Source: Eunapius fragilis (taxonomy: Eukaryota > Porifera > Demospongiae > Spongillida > Spongillidae). Taken from it: DNA of 64,000 nucleotides. How positions within the stretch are numbered: position 1 is the first letter of the stretch; every line of letters starts with the position of its first letter. The notes beneath the pieces are model-generated. The model did not search any database, was not told the origin of the DNA, and saw only the letters and a program-made list of their open reading frames with translations. Both the position numbers and the translations under genes were made by a program. This document shows positions 22,134 to 32,173 of this stretch, piece after piece. The stretch lies in contig OY811993.1 in NCBI GenBank assembly GCA_963681505.1, positions 186,001 through 250,000 on the forward strand. The letters are read 5' to 3'.

Positions 22134-22248
22134 GTTACCTTCCTCCACAGTTCAACAGCTGAGGTGGTGAGCCTTCTGCTCTCTGCCTTTCTCTGTCTGG
22201 TGTCCTCCAACTCACTCTTGATGCGCTCACCTAGGTAAACTATCTCTT
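22134..22248 (-). CDS. Coiled-coil exon of an unidentified gene
   Basis: On the minus strand, CTCCAG precedes an open stretch ('EEIVYLGERIKSELEDTRQR' ... 'LTTSAVELWRK') that ends at a GTAACA donor near 22134. The composition is a charged helix. The DIRS retroelement separates it from minus-strand exons at 28.6-31.2 kb. It may belong to the same gene, with the element sitting in an intron, but nothing proves this. Confidence 0.45.
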
Positions 22249-22614
22249 CCTGGAGACAGGACAGGATTAATAATTAATAACCTGATAAGATAACCATGGT
22301 CATCATGACCACATGGGTCAAGCGACCTATTAACCCAAGCAGTTGTCTGCTACATCCTTGCTAATACAGTTTTGGGAGAACGGTCCGTAGGAGAGCTGCT
22401 CGGTTCCAGACCCTCCCCCCAATTGGCTCAGGGGCACGTGACCCTGACCACTTAGCACTGTTGGGGAGTGAGCTCCACCTACCCACAAGGGATGCGCGCA
22501 TCCCCCGAACTCCCCATGGTTCGCATACGCGACCGCTTCCCCGAGCACTTGGGGTCAATTCGATTTGCTCACACAAATACTGCCGTAACTGCCTAGACGT
22601 AATGTCGAAGTTAC

Positions 22615-23597
22615 TCAGTCCGCGAGCCTTGTTGAGATCGCTGCAAGACGTTCCCTCGGCACACGGATATATGCCAAGTAGGTGCTACTCTTCCACCGAC
22701 CCAATGTTTGGATCAAGGAGTCGTCCACTCCTGCGGTTGCTGCTGCCGTAGCCGCCCCAATCCGGAAGCTGTGGCCCGCATAATTCCGGTCGTCCACACC
22801 GGCTTGGGTCAGAGTTCTCCTCACATGATCCACGAAGGCGGCCTTTGTCAAAGGACGCCGATCGTAGTGTTGGAATAGAGGCCCCTCCTGGCCCCCCCGC
22901 ACCGCTAGGTAAGCCAATAGGGCTACCACTGGGCACAGCTGTTTGCCAATCCTGCCCACGGAGATGGTCACGACCTTTCTGAAAGGATCCGTCTTGGACG
23001 CTTTGAGCGTAAGGTGTATTATTTCTGGCCTCCCAGCCCTGTCGACTGATACATCGCTCATACTAAGGTGACTCTGGGGGCAGTACGAGTTGAGCGATGG
23101 AACTGTCAGCTCCCCTGACCTCATGAAGCCGAAATAGCACACACACACCGCCGCCCAAAGCATGATGTTATTGAAATCGCGCCCGTTTTTGCTCAGGACG
23201 TCCTTCATCTTTAGCAAGAGGGCCGGGGTGATCGGCAAGCGGGACCGTTTAGCTCCCGGGGTCGACTTCGACCTCTCGATTCTGGCTCCCTTCAACACAT
23301 ACTGCAGTCGGGGCATCTCGGATACGAACGGATCTCCCAAGCCGCTCATGATTTGAAGGTGACGCACGGCCGAAAGGTACAACTTCATCGTTTGGTGAGA
23401 TAAGATAAGTCATGTACAAACATCCATGCAACAAATCTGCACAAAATGTCCTCATTCGTAGGTAGCGGCTGGGTGTGCTCCTCTGCACAGTAAGTCAGGT
23501 ATCGGCCCTGTGCCGAGCAATAGGTACGCCTGGTGGCAGGGGCAAGGGACTCCCAAAGGAGTCTCTTAACCACCTGACCCAGGTCTTGTTGGTCCAT
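22615..23597 (-). pseudogene. DIRS tyrosine recombinase, one frameshift
   Basis: Would integrate the circular cDNA. The N-terminal SAM-like part (23597-23388, 'ESLAPATRRTYCSAQGRYLT') and the catalytic part (23388-22615, 257 codons) are in different frames. They meet at 'SYLTK / MKLYLSAVRHL', where one base seems missing in a short A run near 23393. Catalytic residues in the second part: Arg90 (FMRSGEL), Lys132 (ASKTDPFR), His206 and Arg209 (GHSFRIGAA), Trp232 (GRWKS) and the presumed nucleophile Tyr240 (YLAYIR). All are kept. The frame overlaps the end of the RT frame. Confidence 0.88.
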
Positions 23598-25315
23598 TCT
23601 CCAGGTACCCAGCCCAGTTGTTGTAGCCAGAGTGGAATCACCGTTGGGTCGTCGTCCGCCTCCGGTACCTTAGAACGGAAGGAAGACAGCCGGTTACGTG
23701 ACAGATTATCAGCTCTGTCGTTGTCCACCCCTGCTATATGGCGAGCCACTAGGGAGAAGCTATACTTGGCCTCCGCAAAATGGATACATCTCAGGATATG
23801 GGATAGATGCATGTCCTTCGAGTTGCCGTGGTTTATGACATCCACTACTGCCCGATTGTCACAGTTCCAACAGACAACTCCCCCTCTCCAATGAACCCCC
23901 CAAACAAAACAGCCCCATATCATGGGGACAAACTCCTTTACCGAGATGGACCAATCGCTCGTCTCCCCCGTCCACGGGATTTGCAGCCAACGTGTACCCC
24001 AATATGCTCCGCAACCCCAACTGCCAGACGCGTCGCTCCACACTCGGTGGTCCGGGTTCTCCTTCTGGCTGTCCCATAGCATCGACACACCATTCCATTG
24101 GGGCAAGAATGTAAACCACCACCCTATGTCCAATCGACATTCACCGTTGAGGCGGATGCATCGGTTCAGGTTCCGGGTACCAGCGGACACGTTTATTAAC
24201 CGGCATTGGAAACGCCTACCTGGGCGGACTACCTTACACGCGTGGCTCAGCACACCTATCAACGACAGTAGCTCACGCTTCGTGCAACTCTTACGCCCGT
24301 ACCACTCCTTAATTGCTGCCGTCAGCAATCCCATTTTCTTCTCCGGAAGGCGGAGATCCATAGCCTCTGTGTCGACCTCAATGCCTAGGAATGTCAGGCA
24401 AGTGGCTGGCCCTTCCAGCTTCTCCACCGCTAGGGGGACCCCCAACCGCTGGCACGACTCCAGGACTGCATCCAGGGCTTTCCTACATTTCCCACTGTGG
24501 GCTGGGCCGAGCAGTATGAAATCATCTAGATAGTGGTCCACGTGATCCACACCCCCTCTTCGGAATATCCATTCCAACAAGTCTGCTAGCGCGGTGAAGA
24601 TCTTCGGCGTCGAACGTAGCCCAAATGGTAGAGCCGTGTCTACATATGCTTGACCCTGCCACTGCATGCCTAACAGCAAGCGATCGTCCGGGTGCACGGG
24701 CATCAATCGGTAGGCATTCCTTATATCCACCTTCGCCATCAGTGCCCCTCTTCCCAGTGCTAGGATCGTCTTTGCAACGTCGTCTACCCTAATGTACGAC
24801 AACGTGCACAGCTCACTGTCGATCCCGTCGTTCACACTTCTCCCGTGAGGGGATGACAGGTCTACTATCAGCCGCCATTTTCCGGTCTGGTGCCCTTTAG
24901 GTATTACCCCGAACAGGCTGAAGTGCAAACCTTCTACCGCTTCTGGCATACCCATTCGTATAATCCTTCCTTGAGCACACTCGTCTTTGAGGTAGTCCTC
25001 TACTACCTGCCTGCTCTCCCCTGCAGAGCGGAGGTTAGCTTTAGCGCTAACACAGGTGTACTTCGAGTAGTCAAACCCAACCCGGAAGCCATCCCTTATT
25101 CCAGAGAGGACGTAACCCACCAGGTCCTTGTCTGGATGGCATACCATGGCTCTCTCCCACTCCTTCATCTTCAGGGGGGTGGATATTGTCTGCAGAACAG
25201 TTGGTACCCTGCTGCTTCTCACTGCCACACAACTGTCTAGAGCCAACAGCCTGCCTGTGTATGATGTTCGTGTTTCTGGGCCTATGAATGAATGTAGTGC
25301 AGGTGCAAGATACAT
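23495..25315 (-). CDS. DIRS reverse transcriptase-RNase H, 606 codons, open
   Basis: Copies element RNA into DNA. RT palm: Asp197 in AKVDIRNAYRLMPVHPDD, TALPFGLRSTPKIFT, and YLDD at 262-265. RNase H follows: Asp428 (VWSDASGSWGCGAYW), Glu461 (SVKEF), Asp486 (NCDNRAVVDV) and the 'DNDRADNLSR' C-terminal motif at 531-540. No stop or shift over 1.8 kb, so this is the best preserved retroelement gene in the window. The C-terminus overlaps the start of the recombinase by about 100 bp in another frame, the usual DIRS arrangement. The true N-terminus may lie upstream, since the first 50 residues look unlike the family. Confidence 0.9.
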   Translation of the reverse strand: MYLAPALHSFIGPETRTSYTGRLLALDSCVAVRSSRVPTVLQTISTPLKMKEWERAMVCHPDKDLVGYVLSGIRDGFRVGFDYSKYTCVSAKANLRSAGESRQVVEDYLKDECAQGRIIRMGMPEAVEGLHFSLFGVIPKGHQTGKWRLIVDLSSPHGRSVNDGIDSELCTLSYIRVDDVAKTILALGRGALMAKVDIRNAYRLMPVHPDDRLLLGMQWQGQAYVDTALPFGLRSTPKIFTALADLLEWIFRRGGVDHVDHYLDDFILLGPAHSGKCRKALDAVLESCQRLGVPLAVEKLEGPATCLTFLGIEVDTEAMDLRLPEKKMGLLTAAIKEWYGRKSCTKRELLSLIGVLSHACKVVRPGRRFQCRLINVSAGTRNLNRCIRLNGECRLDIGWWFTFLPQWNGVSMLWDSQKENPDHRVWSDASGSWGCGAYWGTRWLQIPWTGETSDWSISVKEFVPMIWGCFVWGVHWRGGVVCWNCDNRAVVDVINHGNSKDMHLSHILRCIHFAEAKYSFSLVARHIAGVDNDRADNLSRNRLSSFRSKVPEADDDPTVIPLWLQQLGWVPGEWTNKTWVRWLRDSFGSPLPLPPGVPIARHRADT

Positions 25316-25319
25316 ACAT

Positions 25320-25705
25320 TTCTCAAAACATCACACCACTACTGCCCTCATCCCCTGATCCGTGTCAGTAATTCAGTGTCACACCTTACCAAAGTTAGGT
25401 GGAGTTTACATGGCACCAGATCAGACCAGAGAGCATTATTTTTATTTATTTCTTTATTTTTTCTATTAGCCTTCTTACTTCCATCTCCAACCTCTCATCT
25501 CACCCCATCCCCACCAATCTCGGGATGGTTGATGCAAGTAATGGTTGTAAGTCACACTCTGCTTGCGCAGGTGGAGTTTACCTGACCACACCGACCCACG
25601 AGAAGAGGTTGATCTGCCCCCCTCCCCCCCCCCACACACACAGGTGTTTCTAAGCCTATTAAGGTCCCACTTTAATATGCTGGTTTCAACAAGTTTACAA
25701 ACAGA
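25320..25705. other. Interval between gag and RT of the DIRS element
   Basis: About 390 bp without a conserved frame, with a poly-C run near 25620. It could be an intron or leader within the element. Confidence 0.4.
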
Positions 25706-25710
25706 AGTCA

Positions 25711-26598
25711 CTACTTAGCCGCTCCTTTCTTGCACTCTGCACTTGGGTGCCTGCCACCACACAGTGCACACTTGTGCTGAAAGCGGCACTTCAGGTTGTA
25801 GGGGCATGACCCCTCCCTTTTATAGCGGTAGCATATATCTGGCTTCATCTTGCTCTCCCGCTCCACTTTGACTGGCTTCGTACCAAAGTCTCCTTGCTGT
25901 GGTGGACTTGCCACCCTCCTAGCCCTGCCCACAAAGCACTGGTTAAACAGCTGAGGATCCAGCTGAGACCAGGCCTTGTTCCCCGTGACCACAGCCATCT
26001 GTCGGAACCTGACATCATACTCCCTCCATGCTGGTTCCTCATACTCCCGGTGTGACCGGAGGATATGCAGCATGTAGGCCAACATTTCAGGCATCATATC
26101 CAGGTGCTTCATCCCCACTGCAGCAGTGTAAATTGTGAAACACATGGTCCACGTCCGAACATCCTCCACTGACTTCTTCTTGGCCCGAGCCACCTCCAGG
26201 CCAGGGAGGATCACATAGCGGCGAGGATCTGGCTCTGGGTCTAACACCTCCTGCCACTGGGCAGGTCGGAGATCTGCCATATCGACAAATTCTAACGCCT
26301 GGATCCGTTCCACCAGCCTCTTTGCCAAGGGAGGAAAACCATTGCCCACCGATACGTATGACAGTCGACTGGAGCCTGCTGCCTCCTCTTGTGGCCACCA
26401 CCAGTTGGCACCCTCTGCTCTCCCACCCCCAGCAGTAGCCAGAAGCTGACCCACAGACTGCAGGTTTGTACCAGCACCTTCTGCCAGTCTCTGTTGCGCC
26501 AGAACCCTCTGCTGCTCCCCTCGCACTGGCAACTGTGGGACCAGATCCAAGGAGGGTTCTACCCTTACTGCCCCTGCATAAGGAAATTGATCCTTCAT
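25711..26598 (-). CDS. DIRS gag-like protein, 3' exon
   Basis: 295 open codons. The C-terminus holds a perfect CCCH zinc finger, Cys256-x8-Cys265-x5-Cys271-x3-His275 (ICYRYKREGSC...CRFQHK), then a second cluster Cys277-x2-Cys280-x3-His284-x4-Cys289 (CALCGGRHPSAEC). This pair of fingers is found in DIRS-type gag proteins and probably binds element RNA. The middle (ARAKKKSVEDVRTW..HMLAYM-like helices) is the capsid-like part. Upstream a CAG near 26613 may be the 3' splice site joining it to the 5' gag part at 28 kb. Confidence 0.82.
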   Translation of the reverse strand: MKDQFPYAGAVRVEPSLDLVPQLPVRGEQQRVLAQQRLAEGAGTNLQSVGQLLATAGGGRAEGANWWWPQEEAAGSSRLSYVSVGNGFPPLAKRLVERIQALEFVDMADLRPAQWQEVLDPEPDPRRYVILPGLEVARAKKKSVEDVRTWTMCFTIYTAAVGMKHLDMMPEMLAYMLHILRSHREYEEPAWREYDVRFRQMAVVTGNKAWSQLDPQLFNQCFVGRARRVASPPQQGDFGTKPVKVERESKMKPDICYRYKREGSCPYNLKCRFQHKCALCGGRHPSAECKKGAAK

Positions 26599-26929
26599 AG
26601 CCAGTCTACAGCTGCCCCCCCCCCCCCCCCACCATGCCTCTAATGAATGTCAAGTCTACCCCTATTTTCTGTTGACATGGCCTAAGTCCGTGACTACTGG
26701 GTATCCCTTCCAGTCATTTCTGCAGCCCTAACTTCCCACTGCTGGGTAACCCTCCCTAGCTATTAGCATAGCCCACCTCTGTTCCTACTGAGTATACATC
26801 TAGCCGCTTATGCAACCCCACCCCCTTAACTACTGAGTCTCAACATCCAGCTACTAGCATAGCCCATCTCTGCTCCTACTGAGAATTCATTCCTAACCAG
26901 TTACGTAGCCTATTCCCACCTCTACTGGG

Positions 26930-27350
26930 TCTCCACCCCCAGCCATTACCACGACTACTGGGTAACCACTCCCAGCCATTTCCATGACTACCGGATATCC
27001 ATTCCCAGCCATTTCCACGACTACCGTGTAACCACTCCCAGCCATTTCCATGACTACCGGGTATCCATTCCCAGCCATTTCCACGACTACCGTGTAACCA
27101 CTCCCAGTCATTTCCATGACTACCGGGTATCCATTCCCAGTCATTTCCACGAGTACCGTGTAACCACTCCCAGCCATTTCCATGACTACCGGGTATCCAT
27201 TCCCAGCCATTTCCACGACTACTGTGTAACCACTCCCAGCCATTTCCATGACTACCGGGTATCCATTCCCAGCCATTTCCACGACTACCGTGTAACCACT
27301 CCCAGCCATTTCCATGACTACCGGGTATCCATTCCCAGTCATTTTCACGA
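26930..27350. repeat. 60-bp minisatellite
   Basis: About seven units, each made of two 30-bp halves (CCCAGCCATTTCCATGACTA / CCCAGCCATTTCCACGACTA). Because 60 is divisible by three, a 160-codon frame runs through on the minus strand; it is an artefact. Confidence 0.95.
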
Positions 27351-27960
27351 CTACTGAGACTCCATTCCCAGCCATTTACGTGGCCTCTTACCCGCCACTA
27401 CTGGGACTCTATTCCCAGCCATTTACATGGCCTTATACCCGCCACTACTGGGACTCCATTCCCAGCCATTTACGTGGCCTCTTACCTGCCACTACTGGGA
27501 CTCTATTCCCAGCCATTTACGTGGCCTCTTACCTGCCACTACTGGGACTCCATTCCCAGCCATTTACGTGGCCTCTTACCCGCCACTACTGGGGCTCCAT
27601 TCCCAGCCATTTACGTGGCCTCTTACCTGCTACTACTGGGACTCCATTCCCCGCCATTTACGTGGCCCCCCTTTCCTGCCACTGCGGGATATCCGTTCCC
27701 AGCCATTTACGTGGCCTCTTACCCGCCACTACTGGGACTCCATTCCCCGCCATTTACGTGGCCCCCCTTTCCTGCCACTACGGGATATCCGTTCCCAGCC
27801 ATTTACGTGGCCTCTTACCCGCCACTACCGGGTCTCCATTCCCAGCCGTTTACGTGGCCCTCTTTCCCGCCACTACTGGTCTCCGTTCCCATCCATTTAT
27901 GTGGCCCCCCTTTTTTCCCCTACTGGTTATCCATTCCCAGCCATTTACGTGGCCCTTCGT
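27350..27960. repeat. 47-bp minisatellite
   Basis: About twelve units containing CCCAGCCATTTACGTGGCC and CCGCCACTACTGGGACTC. It shares CCCAGCCATTT with the adjoining 60-bp array, so both derive from one ancestral unit. All three plus-strand frames stay open by chance of the unit, giving 166-251-codon frames that do not code. Confidence 0.95.
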
Positions 27961-28017
27961 TATTCACCGATTAAAGCCACACTACAAACCATATTATCCA
28001 GCTCTTAATTTTCGCTT

Positions 28018-28430
28018 ACCCATCGTCCCACCAGACATCATTGACTCAAGCTGCTGCTGCTGCTGCTGACTCCGGCCTTCGTTAAACACCTCCTTGGCCA
28101 CGCACCTCATCACCGTCTTCAGGCTCTCCAGGGTTATCTCGACCCTCTGCTGGTTCTCTCTGCTGGTACCCTCAACCCTCTGCTGGTTCCCTCTGCTGGT
28201 ACCCTCGACCCTCTGCTGGTTCCCTCTGCTGGTACCCTCGACCCTCTGCTGGTTCCCTCTGCTGGTACCCTCGACCCTCTGCTGGTTCCGTCTGCTGGTA
28301 CCCTCGACCCTCTGCTGGTTCGCTGAGGGAGCATCCTGCTGGTTCGCTGAGGAAGCATCCTGCTGTACTTGTGCAGATGTCGCACCCTATTGCCCTTGCA
28401 TATCCGCTGCTTGGTTCCCCTTTTCAGCCA
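28018..28430 (-). pseudogene. DIRS gag 5' part with 11-residue repeats
   Basis: From an ATG near 28430 ('MAEKGNQAADMQGQ', then one TAG stop) the frame runs through 'QQDASSANQQDAPSANQQ', then six copies of an 11-residue unit NQQRVEGTSRG, then 'LESLKTVMRCVAKEVFNEGR' and a run of six Gln (CTG repeat on the plus strand). It ends at a good donor, ATGG|GTAAGC, near 28018. So the 33-bp minisatellite here is in-frame protein sequence, in contrast to the arrays at 26.9-27.96 kb. The single stop makes this copy defective. Confidence 0.65.
28135..28330. repeat. 33-bp minisatellite within gag
   Basis: Units of CTCTGCTGGTTCCCTCTGCT plus GGTACCCTCGACC. Nearly identical copies, likely unstable in length. 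Confidence 0.92.
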
Positions 28431-28624
28431 TCAGGAAACAAAAAAAAAATAGATCTAGGCAAGCAGATGCGTCAGCCGCAGTAGAAATGGCGGGTTAATA
28501 ATGACACACGTGTTCGCTCGCCCTTTGCGCTTGCGCGGTCCCCCTAATTGATGCGCACCTGTTGGGTTAACTTCGTTTAACTGTATTTAAACGGTATTTA
28601 AACACTTATAATCAATACAATAAC

Positions 28625-28715
28625 TAACTTCAAAGTTCTCAGCCAGCTTTTCAGTATTCTTCTTAGCATCATCTTGTATTTTGGCAGCCATGCTTCTGAA
28701 ATACAGGTCACAGAA
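28625..28715 (-). CDS. Exon of an unidentified gene
   Basis: Minus-strand open stretch 'HVAQFCDLYFRSMAAKIQDD' followed by 'AKKNTEKLAENFE' to a possible GTTAGT donor. Helical and charged. It lies in the same orientation as the other exons between 28.6 and 31.2 kb and could be in one gene with them. Confidence 0.4.
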
Positions 28716-29180
28716 CTGGGCCACATGTCTGGGTGAATGGAGGTGTGGGTGAATGAAGCCATGGGTGAATGGAAACCACGATTGGCCAAAAGCTTACCCC
28801 CCTTCAGACAAAAGAACAAATGCCTTTCCTCCAATCTTTGTCTGCCAGTTCTGTTGCAAAGAATGAAACATGATTCAAAGCCACCTCCTAAGGGTGGGGG
28901 GGGGTCTAGTGATACGCCATGAGGAGGGGGTGGGGCTAGTGATATATGCCATATTAGGGGTCTAATTATGCGCTCCAGTTTATATGCCACACACCCTAAT
29001 CTCCATACGCCACACCACACCCCACACCCACCTGGGAACACAACAGCATTGTACCTTCTTCTACAATGGAGTGGTTTGTGCAAGAGCCATAACCTCTGTG
29101 AAGAAGATAACAGTCCTTCCACCGTACAACCACAGCCCCCCCCCCCCCCAGCCCCCAGCCTCCCACTTCATTTTACATAC

Positions 29181-29345
29181 CATCGGTCAAAAGCAGCTCT
29201 CGCTCGTTGCACACCAGGATCTTGCTCAGCAAGGACTTGTACTCCACCAGCAGTTCACAGAGCAGCTGTCCCACCAGCTTCAGGGACACCTTCACATGGT
29301 CAGAGATGTCCACAGCACTGGACAGCATAATGGTCAGAGAGGTCT
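29181..29345 (-). CDS. Exon of an unidentified helical protein
   Basis: 'LMLSSAVDISDHVKVSLKLV' continuing 'GQLLCELLVEYKSLLSKILV' to a donor GATG|GTATGT at 29181. Amphipathic helices, no family recognised. A further candidate exon lies upstream on the same strand at 29510-29590 (SKYEHILDIVTREKKHRDQ). Three copies of AAGGACCACAAAGTNAAGGA make a small tandem repeat at 29618-29705. Confidence 0.45.
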
Positions 29346-29904
29346 GGGCACTCCGGCAGAAACCCTAAGGACTTCTCCCAGTCTTCCAATGGCTTGGTAT
29401 CCACTGCTGGCCTGGGCACCTCCTCCCTGACAGCAGGCTCCGCCCTTAATGGTAACTGGGGGTCAGTGACTTCACACCTGGCGTTTGATCCCTGTGTTTC
29501 TTCTCGCGAGTGACAATGTCCAAAATGTGCTCGTACTTGGAGACACAGAGTACAGACAGGTAGTATATCACCACGACGACCACCTGCTGAAGGGTCTGCT
29601 TGGAGTCCTGTAGAAGCCAAGGACCACAAAGTGAAGGAACCAAAGCCAAGGACCACAAAGTTAAGGAACCAAAGCCAAGGACCACAAAGTTAAGGAACCA
29701 AAGCCAAGTGAAGGAACCAAAGCCAGGCAATGCAGCATAATGCAACTAACCCCATCTCTAGGAACAACAGAATGGATGCATGAGATGCAGCTGTCAGATA
29801 GAAGGCATTGGACATTCTTCAGACTCTCAGTCCTCTTCCCCAGACAGTCTTGAAGGTACTATGCATCAATTAGAGCTTAAATGCTACAATTAAATCGTAA
29901 CTAC

Positions 29905-30012
29905 CTTCTCTAGTGAGGTCTCAGCTATGCCCAAGTTGGTAAGAAGTGTAGACACCTTACTACCTAGTTCAGCAGTGGCTCGCTTTTCTCTATGGTAATG
30001 CTCTTGGAGTTC
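29905..30012 (-). CDS. Coiled-coil exon of an unidentified gene
   Basis: Exactly 36 codons between an AG acceptor and a GTAGTT donor: 'ELQEHYHREKRATAELGSKV' then 'STLLTNLGIAETSLEK'. Typical coiled-coil composition. It follows the dynein AAA1 exon in the same strand but does not match the dynein sequence expected next. Confidence 0.5.
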
Positions 30013-30273
30013 CTTATGCAATAGTGTGTATGTGTGTGCATGTGTGTGTGTATAGTGTGTGTGTGTGTGTGTGTGGTGCACCCTCATCAGCATCGCACAT
30101 GTACACTGACTTTGTGCTCCTCTATTGCCTTTATACAGGTGAGTGATGCAACAGACAGACAGTACTGGGGAGGAGGAAGTGAAGTAATTGGAAGGAAGTC
30201 AGCGGTCAATGCACATGTGCTGTGTTGGGATGGGGATTCAAACAAATGCACACATGCACGCACACACACATAC

Positions 30274-30392
30274 CTTATGGTGAGTAGCTGTTGGGCAATG
30301 ACTAGGAGCACTTCAATGTCTATCCTGTTGAACTCATCAAAGGAGTACCACGCCCCTGACTGGGCCAGACTTAAGAAGAACCTGCCCATCAT
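30274..30392 (-). CDS. Dynein heavy chain AAA1 exon (Walker B)
   Basis: Axonemal or cytoplasmic dynein motor, AAA1 site. The exon between CATCAG and GTATGT encodes [20 protein letters not shown] and then [20 protein letters not shown], where FDEFNRID is the highly conserved dynein Walker B region. No lesion within this exon. It continues directly in sense from the P-loop exon at 30.5 kb. Confidence 0.92.
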
Positions 30393-30477
30393 CTGATGGG
30401 GAGGAGGAGGGGGAGGAAGGGAGCGGGAGGTGGGTCATTAGTGATAGGCTCCAACAAATGCTCTGAAATTTTCACAC

Positions 30478-30629
30478 CTTAAAGTCAAGACCGTCTGAGC
30501 AGTTGAACACGACACACTGCTTGGGTTGTGCCTTAGCTAGGTCCTTCACACTCTCAGTCTTCCCTGTACCAACAGGGCCAGCGGGGGCTCCCCCTAGATC
30601 ACTCCCATCAGGCACAGAAAGCATCGATC
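30478..30629 (-). pseudogene. Dynein heavy chain AAA1 exon (Walker A), with a frame break
   Basis: Encodes [20 protein letters not shown] then [19 protein letters not shown], the P-loop of dynein AAA1 (normally GPAGTGKTE), and ends in a GTGTGA donor. The first 30 bases (DRC..LMG) are out of frame with the P-loop, so bases have been lost near 30605. This is either decay or sequence error. Confidence 0.85.
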
Positions 30630-31075
30630 CTGTAACCGTAGCAAAGGTTATTTATTTGAGAACCAACAATAAAATCAAAAAACCACTGCACAATACATGT
30701 ATGTACTAGGGGCTAAGAGAAAATTTAACAAAATGGGTGGAAATTAAATTGTCCCCCCCCCCCCCTCTCATCTGAAATGCATGTACCTGTGATAACCAAA
30801 TCTCAATTTTATTTATCCTTGCTAACACTTAGAGGGGTTACACCATGACGACTTTAATGAGAGGTACTATAACATGCATGTATTAGGTAGTGGGGCTTTA
30901 ATTTGCTTCTCTGTAAATAGACTACACGTATACATGTACCTAATTCCACTAATAATTTGCAACCACAACAAGCTCATAATGTGTGGAAATTGATTTCAGA
31001 TGCATGTGCATGTGTGTGTACATGCATATGATGCCCTTGTAATACATGTACATTTGTGTATGTGTATGGACGTAC

Positions 31076-31208
31076 AGTGAGAGGTGTGATGACAAGCCTG
31101 GGGGAGGCACCCACGTACTCATAGCCATATGCACATAGGAGGAATTGGACATCCTCATGATGCAGTCATCTATGTCCAAATCCCAGTTGTAGCAGAAGCC
31201 AATAAATG
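31076..31208 (-). pseudogene. Dynein heavy chain pre-AAA1 exon, with a frame break
   Basis: Begins 'FIGFCYNWDLDIDDCIMRMS' and, in the next frame, continues 'YGYEYVGASPRLVITPLT', the very conserved approach to AAA1 in dyneins. One base is missing around 31130 (GTGCATATGG). Acceptor CTTTTCAG and donor GTACGT are present. Confidence 0.85.
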
Positions 31209-31213
31209 CTGAA

Positions 31214-31425
31214 AAGTAGAGACAATATGACATCTGACATGCACACCTCCTCATATGCACACCTCCTTGCATGCACACCTCCACACATGCACACCTCCAC
31301 ACACCCATACATGCACACACCCTCTCATGCACAGACTCACACAAGCACACACTCACACAAGCACACACTCAAACATGCACAGACCCACACATGCACACGT
31401 CCTCGCATGCACACCTCACATGTAC
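31214..31425. repeat. Short ATGCACACCTCC/ACACAAGC repeats
   Basis: Imperfect tandem units of 12-17 bp rich in CATGCACAC, lying just upstream of the dynein exon. Open frames across it are artefacts. Confidence 0.9.
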
Positions 31426-31469
31426 ACTTACCCACAATGGAGAGCAGTAACACAAACTTGATTGCATCC

Positions 31470-31650
31470 CCGCGAAGCACGTATTCTGACTAGCAGCGTG
31501 TCAGGTATTAGAAGTACAGGTAGGCACCGCAGGTCACGAGAAGCTAGGAAATGAAATATTAGAAAAGGGGAGGCGGATTACGAAGTGCTAACTCTCTTGA
31601 ACACAACCACAGGAGGTTGACACAGTCACTACACCACTCCATAACCCTAG
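31470..31650 (-). repeat. Dispersed repeat, second copy, part 1
   Basis: Inverted match to 21400-21545 (shared: CTAGGAAATGAAATATTAGA, AACTCTCTTGAACACAACCA). The match is interrupted after CCATAA at about 31648 and resumes at 33055 with CCATAATG. The 1.4 kb between is therefore absent from the copy at 21 kb. Confidence 0.75.
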
Positions 31651-32170
31651 AAACTCTCAAATAGAATTAAAAATACAATTAAAAAACTTTAACTTAGAAT
31701 AACGTGAAAACCACGTTTCTTTGAGACATCCAGTGCACAGATATTGTATACAGCATCACACTACAAATAGAATCCCAAACACAAATGTTAAGAGAGGAAG
31801 CTGTAGCGGAACTAAGGCAGTGCAATTACGGGGATTCATAGATGGAAAATTTGTAACTTTTATTCTATGCAATAGAATAAAATAGTGGTGGACGCTAGTA
31901 TTATTTATGCTTTTAAAGTGTAAGTGGCTTAACGATTATAGTCAATTTATAGAAAATAGCTGTTCAGCATTGGGTAATAATAATGCAGTATGTAGAATAA
32001 CACGCTCAGCTATTATTCCTAGAAACCTGCAAAAGTAGAATAAAAATTTTCTAGGGATAATCAAGGCTGTAGACAAGGGGGGGGGGCTTGGAGCCCTCCC
32101 AAAATTGTCCATGAGAATAACATCACATGTAATTAGAATTAACCACTGGTAGCGGTAATCGCGTACGTAC
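31651..32170. other. No gene seen
   Basis: AT-rich sequence inside the interval that splits the dispersed repeat. A run of G at 32079-32088 is the only notable feature. Confidence 0.4.
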
Positions 32171-32173
32171 TAT

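Larger units (their letters stand above)
22615..28450 (-). mobile_element. DIRS-type tyrosine-recombinase retroelement
   Basis: In order on the minus strand: gag 5' part (28430-28020), a minisatellite-rich interval (28018-26630), gag 3' part with zinc fingers (26598-25711), reverse transcriptase/RNase H (25315-23495) and tyrosine recombinase (23597-22615). This gene order and the use of a tyrosine recombinase in place of an integrase are diagnostic of the DIRS/Ngaro group. I did not find the inverted or split direct terminal repeats, so the outer edges are only known to lie outside the genes. The RT is fully open, while the recombinase has one frameshift and gag one stop. Confidence 0.88.

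Noticed and set aside
23922..24533. 203-codon plus-strand frame
   Set aside because: Antisense to the DIRS reverse transcriptase, whose catalytic motifs are unmistakable.
26893..28069. Long open frames of 134-251 codons over the 60-, 47- and 33-bp arrays
   Set aside because: Repeat artefacts. For the 47-bp unit, all plus-strand frames are open. Only the minus-strand frame of the 33-bp array has support, as part of DIRS gag.
31206..31493. 95-codon His/Thr-rich plus-strand frame
   Set aside because: Product of the CATGCACAC repeats next to the dynein exon.
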